Assembly: GCA_051660685.1 (NCBI GenBank) | Contig: JBOFQB010000030.1 | Span: 1-29,204, forward strand | Direction of reading: 5' to 3' | Length of the DNA stretch: 29,204 bases | From: JAVBSX01 sp051660685 | Lineage (GTDB): Bacteria > Planctomycetota > Planctomycetia > Pirellulales > Thermoguttaceae | In this document: piece after piece, positions 23,069-29,204 of the stretch | How positions within the stretch are numbered: the first letter of the stretch is position 1 | Layout of the letters: each line of letters begins with the position of its first letter | The notes under the pieces: generated by a model | Seen by the model: the letters and a program-made list of their open reading frames with translations, nothing else | Told to the model about the DNA's origin: nothing | Database searches by the model: none | Translations under genes and position numbers: made by a program

Positions 23069-24502
23069 TTACGGTTGGGCGTCAATAACCATACCATCTT
23101 TTGGTGTCACCATAAACGTGTAAACGACCGGATCAATGTTATCATTGATTGTTCGGGCACTACCATCACACATGGCAACGACAATCATTGCGGGATGCTC
23201 AGATGCCGGTCGAGAATAGCGGGTCCGGGCCGGAAATTGGTTGCGCGTGTACAAATTACGAGGCGGGTCATTTGTCGCATTTTTCGCAATCATCGTCAAA
23301 TCATCCTGCCCAACATCTCCACTTGGGTATTGGAACAACACGGCATCTGTTTTGAACGCATTGATCTTCGCCGTTCGGTAATCCCAACACTTGGCCATGT
23401 CTGTCATTTCCTCGCTGCTGTACATATCTTTCTGCGCTGTCACTGTGCCATACTCAACACCTGTATATTCCGCCGGATACTGGGCAAAGACCCAATTGAC
23501 CTTCTTATCACGAGGTGTCGTCTTGAACGACCAGTTCCATCCCGTCATACCACCATCGCAAGCGTTGACATCCGTTGGAAGATTATTTTTCGTCGTATCC
23601 GTCGAATTAAGGTCAATCCCGAACACAACCGTTGCCGGAATGGTGAACCCACCATCTCCCTGATAATCCTGAAGCGCAAAGCCAAATTTGCTGGTCGTCG
23701 TCGGAGCCGTCCCATCTATCGTTTTGGGTAATACGGCCACTCCGCATGTCCCATACTTGTTTTTCAAATCCGCAACCGTCCCAGGAGCCGCGACCGTATC
23801 ATCCACAATCCCAAAATCAAGCCAACGTCCAGCATTCATGCTTTCCGTCAGCAAAATCGTATTACTCTGTCCATCCGAACTGTTGATAAAATCCATGCTG
23901 GAGGGCTGACCTGCCGTATTGTAGCAGGCCGTATCAAAGAAAATACCGTAATTTCTCGCACTCCGCTGCTGGTAGTACGGCTTAGCGAGAGCAGTTGTTA
24001 CGAACATCATGTTTTGTGGACCTGCATTGACAACGTAGGACATCCGGTTACTCGGCCAAGCACCAGGTGCTTCTGGCGCAGAAGTGGGACATCGCAAAAC
24101 AGCAATCGCCGGGATCGCCTTTGCCAAAACTTCCAGCTCGGTTTCTTGAGCGGTACCCGTTGCACTTGCCGCACGAACCCAAGCGGATTCATCACCCAAC
24201 GACATCGTGGTAATGTTGTTGTACAGCGGGGCCTGTTCCATGTACGGGAGAAGCTGGGCAACCCAAGTCAGCTCCCAGTTGGAATTGGGCAACTTTTTGC
24301 GTAAGGTGGGGAGTTCCTTCAGCGCACCATCGTAGTTGGCAATTGCCAAGGCGAGGTTGCGCTGATTGTTCATACAGGTCGTCCGACGTCCCGCCTCACG
24401 AGCAAAGTTCACCGCCGGGAGCAACAGGCCCATGAGCATGCCGATGATCGAAATGACGACCAGCAACTCAACGAGCGTAAAGCCCAAATGTTTCTTTTGC
24501 AT
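23069..24502 (-). CDS. DUF1559 prepilin-like protein
   Basis: A 477-residue protein with a type IV prepilin N-terminus, belonging to the DUF1559 family, hugely expanded in planctomycetes. The leader MQKKHLG is cut before FTLVELLVVISIIGMLMGLL (prepilin site G-F-T-L-V-E; the Glu at +5 is kept). NFAREAGRRTTCMNNQRNLA (about 30-50) matches the family (usually REAARRxxCxNNLKQIGLA). The C-terminal MCDGSARTINDNIDPVVYTF fits the usual DGSVRFxxDxIDxxVxxA block. At 477 aa it is longer than the typical 300-350, the extra lying mid-protein (Gly/Thr/Asp-rich, about 190-330). A good ribosome-binding site (AAAGGAG) precedes the ATG at 24502. Role: secreted pseudopilin or surface filament, unproven. Confidence 0.93.
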   Translation of the reverse strand: MQKKHLGFTLVELLVVISIIGMLMGLLLPAVNFAREAGRRTTCMNNQRNLALAIANYDGALKELPTLRKKLPNSNWELTWVAQLLPYMEQAPLYNNITTMSLGDESAWVRAASATGTAQETELEVLAKAIPAIAVLRCPTSAPEAPGAWPSNRMSYVVNAGPQNMMFVTTALAKPYYQQRSARNYGIFFDTACYNTAGQPSSMDFINSSDGQSNTILLTESMNAGRWLDFGIVDDTVAAPGTVADLKNKYGTCGVAVLPKTIDGTAPTTTSKFGFALQDYQGDGGFTIPATVVFGIDLNSTDTTKNNLPTDVNACDGGMTGWNWSFKTTPRDKKVNWVFAQYPAEYTGVEYGTVTAQKDMYSSEEMTDMAKCWDYRTAKINAFKTDAVLFQYPSGDVGQDDLTMIAKNATNDPPRNLYTRNQFPARTRYSRPASEHPAMIVVAMCDGSARTINDNIDPVVYTFMVTPKDGMVIDAQP

Positions 24503-24546
24503 GGTAAATTCTCCTTTAATAAAATAACAAATGAACGGTCAAAGTC

Positions 24547-24570
24547 TTCAGCGGGAAATCTCCGGCTGAA
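24547..24570. other. Small hairpin in the DUF1559 leader
   Basis: TTCAGC and GCTGAA pair around a short loop with GG/CC pairing inside. It lies about 45 bases upstream of the DUF1559 start. It may be a leader structure; no known riboswitch was recognised. Confidence 0.35.
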
Positions 24571-24594
24571 AAATAAATTCGTCAAGAGATGACC

Positions 24595-24670
24595 GTTTAG
24601 CCGCGCGTACAACGTACCGCGCGTTTTTATTATTTTTTAATACGCGCGGAACGATGTTCCTCGGCTAAAC
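24595..24670. repeat. Cruciform repeat, copy 6
   Basis: Perfect outer arms GTTTAGCCG (24595-24603) and CGGCTAAAC (24662-24670). Inner hairpins are CGCGCGTAC-AAC-GTACCGCGCG (one bulge) and GGAAC-GAT-GTTCC. The middle is AT-rich. It lies between the glycosidase-like gene and the DUF1559 gene. Confidence 0.85.
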
Positions 24671-24772
24671 ATTACGCATCTCTCACACCTCTATTCTCTA
24701 TTGTCCCAGATTCTTGGAAATAAATCCAGTAGATTCCGGGAATTTTTTGCAAATTTTTCAAAAATTTTTCAA

Positions 24773-26146
24773 TTATTTCTCGAGCTGAAGCAAAATTCCG
24801 TGTCCGGGCATCACCCAAGTCCCCTCCTGAGGGTCCCACTTGAAATCCCGAATCGTTCCCGTTTTCGGCGAAACAACTTTCAAACCCGTCGGTTCGTTCA
24901 CAAATTTGGGCCGAATGTGAGCCGAATTTTCGAGCGACAGATTGACGAACATCACCCAATCCGATCCGTCTTTGCCCTTGAATTCGCCAACCATGATCGA
25001 AGGTTTCTTCGGTATCTCCCCCGTCAGAGATGCCGTTGAAGTCAGTTCGGCAACAACACGACCCGGTAAAGCAGGAAGGTCTGCAACCGGTTTCGGCTCC
25101 GAAAAAAATACGCCCGTCGATTCCAACTGGTTAATCATCGGTCCCAAAATCCGAACCTGCTCATTCACGTCGCGTAAATAATCATAAAGCAAGGTTTTTT
25201 CCCCTTCCTCGTCAACCGGGGCGTAAGTGAAACTGTTCGGGTAATAGGTAAACCAAGCAACACTTTGCACACCTGCCGCAAGGGACGTGTACGCCTGAAA
25301 AGCAAACCGCGAAAGGGTCGGCGGGGGGGTCTTCGCCTGAATTCGGTTGGAACCAACAATGTTCCAGAAGGGGAGCCCGTATTTTTGGGCGACACGACGA
25401 ATTTCCAGCAGGTCATCATAGTAACACTCTCGTTTCCGCAACTCATACATGTCATTCGAGTATTCCGTCATATAATTGTCATAACTGATGAATTGCGGTT
25501 TGACTTCCTGAACATAACGTTCGAGGTATTCGACGAACGACCTTGCTCCGAGTTGAGATTTGACAACGGGTTCGGAACCGTCCGCGGGGTCCATTGAACC
25601 ATAACTGGGGAACAGATTGATGTAGGCGAGTTTGTCCGGGGCATATTTCTCAACCGCTGCAACCGCCTTTCCAAGACTCGCAAACTTGTCCGTCCCCGGT
25701 TCATCAATAATGAAAAACCCAATCGCCGCCTCATACGCCCCACTCTGCTTCGCCCGCTCAACATAATCCCGAATACTCGTGTCAATCTGCTCATCTGTCA
25801 TGTTTTCCCAATTGGTTTCAAAGGGACCGACAAAGGCTTTGACGCCGTTTTTGACGCAAAGGGGGAGTTCTTCGGGTTGGACGAACCCGCAAATGGGGAA
25901 TCCACATTCAGCAATTTCCTTGATACTCTGCTCGACATTTTGGTAGGCTTTTGACCAACCGGGGAGACGGTCCCAGGGAAAGAGGGGATAGACCCCTTCC
26001 GGCGGAGAGTACGGCTTCAAACCGAGAGATTGGGCGGTTGCGTTAGGGTCATACCGTAAATCCGAGGAGGGAACATCTTGGGCGAACAGGGGGTTGAACA
26101 GGAAGAGGAACAGCAGGAGGACGAGGAGATTGCGGGTTGTTGACAT
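24773..26146 (-). CDS. Secreted TIM-barrel glycosidase-like protein
   Basis: A 457-residue secreted protein. The signal peptide (1-22, MSTTRNLLVLLLFLFLFNPL) is clear. The rest reads as a barrel of the GH-A clan type: ECGFPICGFVQPEELPLCVK (about 80-99), ETNWENMTDEQIDTSIRDYV (about 110-129), GFFIIDEPG (143-151; Glu149 as possible acid/base), LAYINLFPSYGSMDP (about 173-187), VKPQFISYDNYM, YGLPFWNIVGSNR, AAGVQSVAWFTYYPN, then a C-terminal beta domain. It resembles beta-galactosidase-like (GH42/GH2-related) proteins, but I cannot assign a family. The second catalytic carboxylate is not certain. The ribosome-binding site is weak. The flanking gene set suggests polysaccharide breakdown. Confidence 0.7.
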   Translation of the reverse strand: MSTTRNLLVLLLFLFLFNPLFAQDVPSSDLRYDPNATAQSLGLKPYSPPEGVYPLFPWDRLPGWSKAYQNVEQSIKEIAECGFPICGFVQPEELPLCVKNGVKAFVGPFETNWENMTDEQIDTSIRDYVERAKQSGAYEAAIGFFIIDEPGTDKFASLGKAVAAVEKYAPDKLAYINLFPSYGSMDPADGSEPVVKSQLGARSFVEYLERYVQEVKPQFISYDNYMTEYSNDMYELRKRECYYDDLLEIRRVAQKYGLPFWNIVGSNRIQAKTPPPTLSRFAFQAYTSLAAGVQSVAWFTYYPNSFTYAPVDEEGEKTLLYDYLRDVNEQVRILGPMINQLESTGVFFSEPKPVADLPALPGRVVAELTSTASLTGEIPKKPSIMVGEFKGKDGSDWVMFVNLSLENSAHIRPKFVNEPTGLKVVSPKTGTIRDFKWDPQEGTWVMPGHGILLQLEK

Positions 26147-26255
26147 TGTTGATCTCGGGGTTGGATTGAGTTGAGTTGGAAAGTGGGAAAAAGGGAGAAG
26201 GGGGAGACAACGGGGAGGATTATAACGGGTGAGGGGGGAGATTGCAACCGTCGTG

Positions 26256-26284
26256 TTGACCTTATCTGTGATTTGGTCTATGTT
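26256..26284 (+). promoter_or_regulatory. Candidate sigma70-type promoter
   Basis: TTGACC (26256-26261), a 17-base spacer and TATGTT (26279-26284) point toward the enoyl-CoA hydratase-family gene. This would give a leader of over 200 bases that includes the inverted repeat at 26358-26402. Confidence 0.35.
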
Positions 26285-26348
26285 ACTCCACGTTTCATCT
26301 TAACATCTGTGCATAAATAACGGATACCTAATAATTTTCATTTGTTCC

Positions 26349-26412
26349 TTTCGTGAATTTCGTGTTTTTAGTGGTTCTATATATACCACGAAAGACACGA
26401 AAAACACGAAAA
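26349..26412. repeat. CACGAAA-type inverted repeat
   Basis: Arms 26358-26375 (TTTCGTGTTTTTAGTGGT) and 26385-26402 (ACCACGAAAGACACGAAA) pair with two mismatches around a short AT loop. Extra TTTCGTG and CACGAAA copies flank it. Similar CACGAAAGACACGAAA palindromes are common intergenic repeats in many bacteria. It may act as a terminator-like or mRNA-stabilising hairpin. Confidence 0.75.
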
Positions 26413-26508
26413 TAATACAAACTTTAATCCATTGTGAATCCGCAATTTGGATAGGTTATTATCGCAGCACTTAACACACATTTGACAGACCTGATTGGTT
26501 CAAACAGC

Positions 26509-27300
26509 ATGTCCAACAATACACACCTTGCCCCGATTTTATTTTCCCGAAGAAGTCCCGAAATTGCCGAATGGACGTTCAATCGTCCCGATTCGCATAA
26601 TGCTTTTTCGGGCAGAATGTTGGAAGAGGTTGCCCAATGCTTGGAAAACATTGAAAACGATCCGCAGATTCGGGTTCTGGTGTTGCAGGGAAACGGTCCA
26701 ACTTTTTGTGCGGGGATCGATTTGAAAGAAGCCGCAACGAATTCAAAAACGGCGTTTTCGATGTTTGAGAAAATGGTCCGCTTCGTTGCCCGATTGCGAC
26801 GTCTTCCCTTTCTGGTGCTTTCATCCGCACATGGTTCCGCAATTGGAGGGGGTTCGGCAATGCTCGCCGCTTCGGATATGGTTCTGCTCGATTCCCAAAC
26901 CCAGGTTGCTTCTCCCGATGTGCGTCGCGGTTTTGAACCCCTGCTGTTTTTCCCGCTCTTTCGACGAAAACTCAATGATGCCGCACTCCGCCAATTTTTG
27001 CTGACTGGTTTGCCCCTTGACGCTTTTCGCGCGAAAGAAATCGGTTTGGCCCAAGTTGTTGTCGAGCCGAATCAACGGGCCGAAGTGACGTTGAAATGGG
27101 CGAAACAACTCTGTGAGGGGGAACGCAACGCCGTTATGCAGGGAAAACAGTTGCTCGCCGTTGCCGAAAACACGACGTTGGGAATCACGTTGGAAGAAGA
27201 ATTGGACTTGTCCCTGCAATCGCATTTTTCGTCTTGGAACAGCCCGACTGCCCGGGAAGGGGTCGCTGCTTTTCTGGAAAAACGACAACCCGTGTTTTGA
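26509..27300 (+). CDS. Enoyl-CoA hydratase/isomerase family protein
   Basis: A 263-residue crotonase-fold protein. The fold binds acyl-CoA and holds the thioester in an oxyanion hole; reactions vary widely. Visible: FNRPDSHNAFSGRML (24-38), the oxyanion block FCAGIDLKEAA (67-77), SAHGSAIGGGSAMLAASDMV (106-125) and LTGLPLDAFRAKEIGLAQVV (166-184). Where classical hydratases have Glu144 and Glu164 (rat numbering), this protein has Ala117 and Asp137, so simple hydration is doubtful. The ATG at 26509 is preferred to a TTG nine codons earlier, as it gives the usual short N-terminus. It is followed after 150 bases by the FGGY kinase. Substrate unknown. Confidence 0.85.
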   Translation: MSNNTHLAPILFSRRSPEIAEWTFNRPDSHNAFSGRMLEEVAQCLENIENDPQIRVLVLQGNGPTFCAGIDLKEAATNSKTAFSMFEKMVRFVARLRRLPFLVLSSAHGSAIGGGSAMLAASDMVLLDSQTQVASPDVRRGFEPLLFFPLFRRKLNDAALRQFLLTGLPLDAFRAKEIGLAQVVVEPNQRAEVTLKWAKQLCEGERNAVMQGKQLLAVAENTTLGITLEEELDLSLQSHFSSWNSPTAREGVAAFLEKRQPVF

Positions 27301-27310
27301 GGAGGGCGAA

Positions 27311-27326
27311 TGTGCTATACTGCACA
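27311..27326 (+). promoter_or_regulatory. Extended -10 within a small palindrome, upstream of the FGGY gene
   Basis: TGTGCTATACTGCACA is a perfect 5-bp-arm palindrome whose loop is TATACT (27316-27321), preceded by TG one base away (extended -10). It begins 11 bases after the previous stop and lies 125 bases ahead of the kinase start. The -35 is poor. The palindrome could also be an operator. Confidence 0.4.
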
Positions 27327-27450
27327 ACCTCGATCATCTCGGTTTTTGGTACATGTCGCAAACGAGACGGCAAAAGAATGCAGCAAAACGCCGACTTTCA
27401 TGCGGCAGTCTCCTTTTTTTACCACTTTATTTTTAACGGGCGAAAAAGAC

Positions 27451-29004
27451 ATGGATATTTTGATTGGTATTGATCTGGGTTCAACCAGCTTAAAAGCAAT
27501 TGCCTATGATTTGAACGGTAATGTCATTGCGCAAGGTTCACGTCCGACCTTGCGGTTTTATCCGAGCAAGGAACACCCGGAATGGACGATTTGGGACCCG
27601 GATCAGATTTGGAATGATACGGCTCTTGCAATTGCCGATTTGTTCAACGTTTTATCGGTTGGAACAAAATTACATGGTGTTTCAGTAACCGGAATGGGAA
27701 TGGACGGCGTTCCTATGGATTCAGACGGCAATTGGCTTTATCCTTTCATCAGTTGGCATGATCCGCGAACGAAACCGCAATTTGACGACTGGATTGAGAA
27801 AATAACGGCTGCAAGGACGTTTGCAATTGGGGGGAATCCGGTTTGGCCGATCAATTCGGCGTTGAGAATGCTTTGGATTAAGGAGAATGAACCGACGATA
27901 TTCCGTAAGACGTATAAATGGTTGTTGATTGAGGATTTTGTCAATTATAAACTGTGTGGTCGTTACAGTACGGATTACAGTATGGCGTCCTGTACGATGC
28001 TGTTCGATCAACGTCAACAAACTTGGTCGGAAGAATTATGCCAACTGGCCGATTTGCCGATTTCCCTGCTCCCCGAAGTTTTGCCAAGTGCGACTTTTTT
28101 GGGAGGGGTGACTGCAAGTGCGTCGGAAAAGACGGGACTTCCGGTTGGAACACCTGTTTTTCTTGGCGGACACGATCATATTTGCAGCGGATTGCCGGTT
28201 GGGGCATTTCGACCGGGAAAAGTCATGGACATAACGGGGACTTGGGAGACGGTCCATATTATTTCGGACAATCCGGGTCTTGACCCGGCTCTTGCAAATG
28301 CCGGGGTTACAATCCAATCGCATGTTTTGCCGAAACGGTATTCGATGTGGGGAGGAAATCCGGCTGGAGAAATGTTGGAATGGTATCGTCGTGAAATCGC
28401 CTCTTCCCTCAATGAAACCCGGGGACCCGATTCAGGTTGTTTGGAAAGTTGGGATTGGTCCGTTATTATTGATCTTGCCCAATCATCCCTTCCGGGAGCA
28501 GGAGGTGTCCTGTTTCTGCCCCATTTAGGCGGTTCGTCGTGTCCGGTTGTCGATCCGCAATCCTTGGGCGTTTTTGCGGGCATGAGTACGCGAACGAAGC
28601 AGGCGGATTTGATTCGGGCGGTGTTTGAGGGGTTGGATTTTCAATTTTTGGAGACCGTTCGGGCAATGGAGCGGGCAACCGGGACAATTGCAACGGAATT
28701 GATTGCGGTTGGGGGGGCGATTCGGAATGTTTTTTGGATGCAGAACAAAGCGGATGTCGTTGGTCGCCCTGTTCGTGTTCCTGAAATAGAAGAAGCAACC
28801 GTTTTGGGTGCTGCGATTTTGGCCGGAATCGGTTCAGGTGTCTATGCAAATGCGGAAGAGGCTTATGAACAGGTTTCCAAGGGGAGTGTGGTGTATGAAC
28901 CGAATATGGAATGGACCGAATTTTATGCCGAACGGTTTCCGTTGTACCAATCGCTTTATCAGGCAATTGCGCCCGTCAATCACGCCATTTTTCAGCAAAA
29001 GTAA
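27451..29004 (+). CDS. FGGY-family carbohydrate kinase
   Basis: A 517-residue sugar kinase of the FGGY family (xylulokinase, fuculokinase, rhamnulokinase, glycerol kinase), using ATP to phosphorylate a sugar or sugar alcohol. The start at 27451 is chosen because MDILIGIDLGSTSLKAIAYD is the family N-terminus; upstream in-frame starts add unrelated residues. FGGY_N: DLGSTSLK (8-15), GVSVTGMGMDGVPMDSDGNW (76-95), SWHDPR (101-106), GGHDHICSGL (239-248, Asp242 the likely catalytic base). FGGY_C: SDNPGLDPALAN, PHLGGSSCPVVDPQSLGVFA, AVGGAIRNVFWMQNKADVVG and EEATVLGAAILAGIGSG, the usual E-x-x-ALGAA block. The substrate cannot be fixed. There is no dedicated aldolase or isomerase beside it. Confidence 0.92.
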   Translation: MDILIGIDLGSTSLKAIAYDLNGNVIAQGSRPTLRFYPSKEHPEWTIWDPDQIWNDTALAIADLFNVLSVGTKLHGVSVTGMGMDGVPMDSDGNWLYPFISWHDPRTKPQFDDWIEKITAARTFAIGGNPVWPINSALRMLWIKENEPTIFRKTYKWLLIEDFVNYKLCGRYSTDYSMASCTMLFDQRQQTWSEELCQLADLPISLLPEVLPSATFLGGVTASASEKTGLPVGTPVFLGGHDHICSGLPVGAFRPGKVMDITGTWETVHIISDNPGLDPALANAGVTIQSHVLPKRYSMWGGNPAGEMLEWYRREIASSLNETRGPDSGCLESWDWSVIIDLAQSSLPGAGGVLFLPHLGGSSCPVVDPQSLGVFAGMSTRTKQADLIRAVFEGLDFQFLETVRAMERATGTIATELIAVGGAIRNVFWMQNKADVVGRPVRVPEIEEATVLGAAILAGIGSGVYANAEEAYEQVSKGSVVYEPNMEWTEFYAERFPLYQSLYQAIAPVNHAIFQQK

Positions 29005-29016
29005 GGTATTGTCCCC

Positions 29017-29090
29017 GTTGAGCTGCGATACAATTACAGATTGGCAACGTAGTCCCGTTCACAGGAAATTAGAATTGTTGTATCATTCTT
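29017..29090. repeat. Possible degenerate cruciform repeat, copy 7
   Basis: Begins GTTGAGCTGCGATACAATT, and near 29073-29084 has AATTGTTGTATC in reverse complement, resembling the cruciform repeat with a worn outer stem and central region. Assigned weakly. Confidence 0.35.
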
Positions 29091-29091
29091 A

Positions 29092-29204
29092 GCACCAAAG
29101 GTGCGTAACAAAATAGACAGCGGTTTTAACCGCTGGTGTCAAAATGTCAAAAAATATTCGCCCTGTAAGGGCGAAACAATGAATTGTGCTGCCCCTTCAG
29201 GGCA
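29092..29204. repeat. Array of four short hairpins at right edge
   Basis: Four perfect small hairpins in 113 bases: GCACC-AAA-GGTGC (29092-29104), CAGCGGTT-TT-AACCGCTG (29118-29135), TTCGCCCT-GTA-AGGGCGAA (29157-29175, spacer included) and TGCCC-CTTCA-GGGCA (29190-29204). The style (5-8 bp stem, 2-5 base loop, AT-rich spacers) resembles the 163-bp element, but the sequence differs. It probably continues past the window edge. Confidence 0.75.

Larger units (their letters stand above)
26147..26508. other. Gene-free divergent region
   Basis: About 360 bases between the glycosidase-like gene (-) and the enoyl-CoA hydratase-family gene (+). It contains a G-rich plus strand next to the glycosidase start (about 26180-26245), a candidate plus-strand promoter (26256-26284), and a long inverted repeat (26358-26402). 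No gene is supported. Confidence 0.6.

Noticed and set aside
15181..24670. CRISPR array or tRNA genes suggested by the repeated cruciform elements.
   Set aside because: Copies are spread over 9 kb with genes between, not regularly spaced; the folds have two arms and lack tRNA landmarks such as GTTCRA and an acceptor CCA.

Overview
The window looks like chromosomal DNA from a member of the Planctomycetota. This is inferred from family content: a DUF1559 prepilin-like protein, a DUF1080 (3-keto-disaccharide hydrolase-like) protein, a PmoA/DUF6807 protein, a likely DUF6677 membrane protein, secreted glycosidases and a divergent flagellar switch. Intergenic DNA is rich in hairpin repeats and G-rich short tandem arrays. 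No rRNA, tRNA, CRISPR array or transposase was found by eye.

Layout. 1-2.5 kb: an imperfect palindrome at the left edge, an unknown protein (-), a secreted DUF1080 protein (-) and a YjbQ/UPF0047 protein (+). 2.5-10.3 kb: a minus-strand flagellar basal-body cluster read as flgC, fliE, fliF, a 261-aa coiled-coil protein, fliG and an AsmA-like membrane protein, with fliM divergent on the plus strand. 10.5-15.1 kb (+): a DUF6677-like membrane protein, a PmoA-like secreted protein, a PIN toxin/antitoxin-like pair, and a SecA paralogue ending after the second motor domain. 15.5-21.1 kb: a sugar porter (+) facing a DUF5009/NagX-type membrane protein and a four-domain GH20 hexosaminidase (-), which suggests GlcNAc or chitobiose use. 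21.5-26.1 kb (-): a GATase1-like protein, infC, a long DUF1559 pilin-like protein and a secreted TIM-barrel glycosidase-like protein. 26.5-29.0 kb (+): an enoyl-CoA hydratase-family protein without the canonical glutamates and an FGGY sugar kinase, then a run of small hairpins to the window edge.

The most unusual content is the flagellar switch. In a gapless alignment to the E. coli FliG torque helix, all four classic charged positions (R281, D288, D289, R297) carry the opposite charge here (E412, R419, R420, D428). The FliG_M EHPQ motif reads ESCP, and the FliM GGXG motif reads GGGR. A soluble coiled-coil protein encoded between fliF and fliG ends in a copy of the FliF tail motif that binds FliG_N. 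Together these suggest a re-engineered rotor/switch interface.

A second theme is the intergenic DNA. G-rich TAGGGAATAGGGG arrays start at, or within a few bases of, stop codons on the coding strand of at least eight genes. In several cases the stop codon TAG is itself the first repeat unit, and two unrelated proteins end in the same repeat-encoded GDRG tail. Three other repeat types (a cruciform GTTTAGCCG element, a 163-bp multi-hairpin element and a short-hairpin array) fill the remaining gaps from 15 kb to the right edge.
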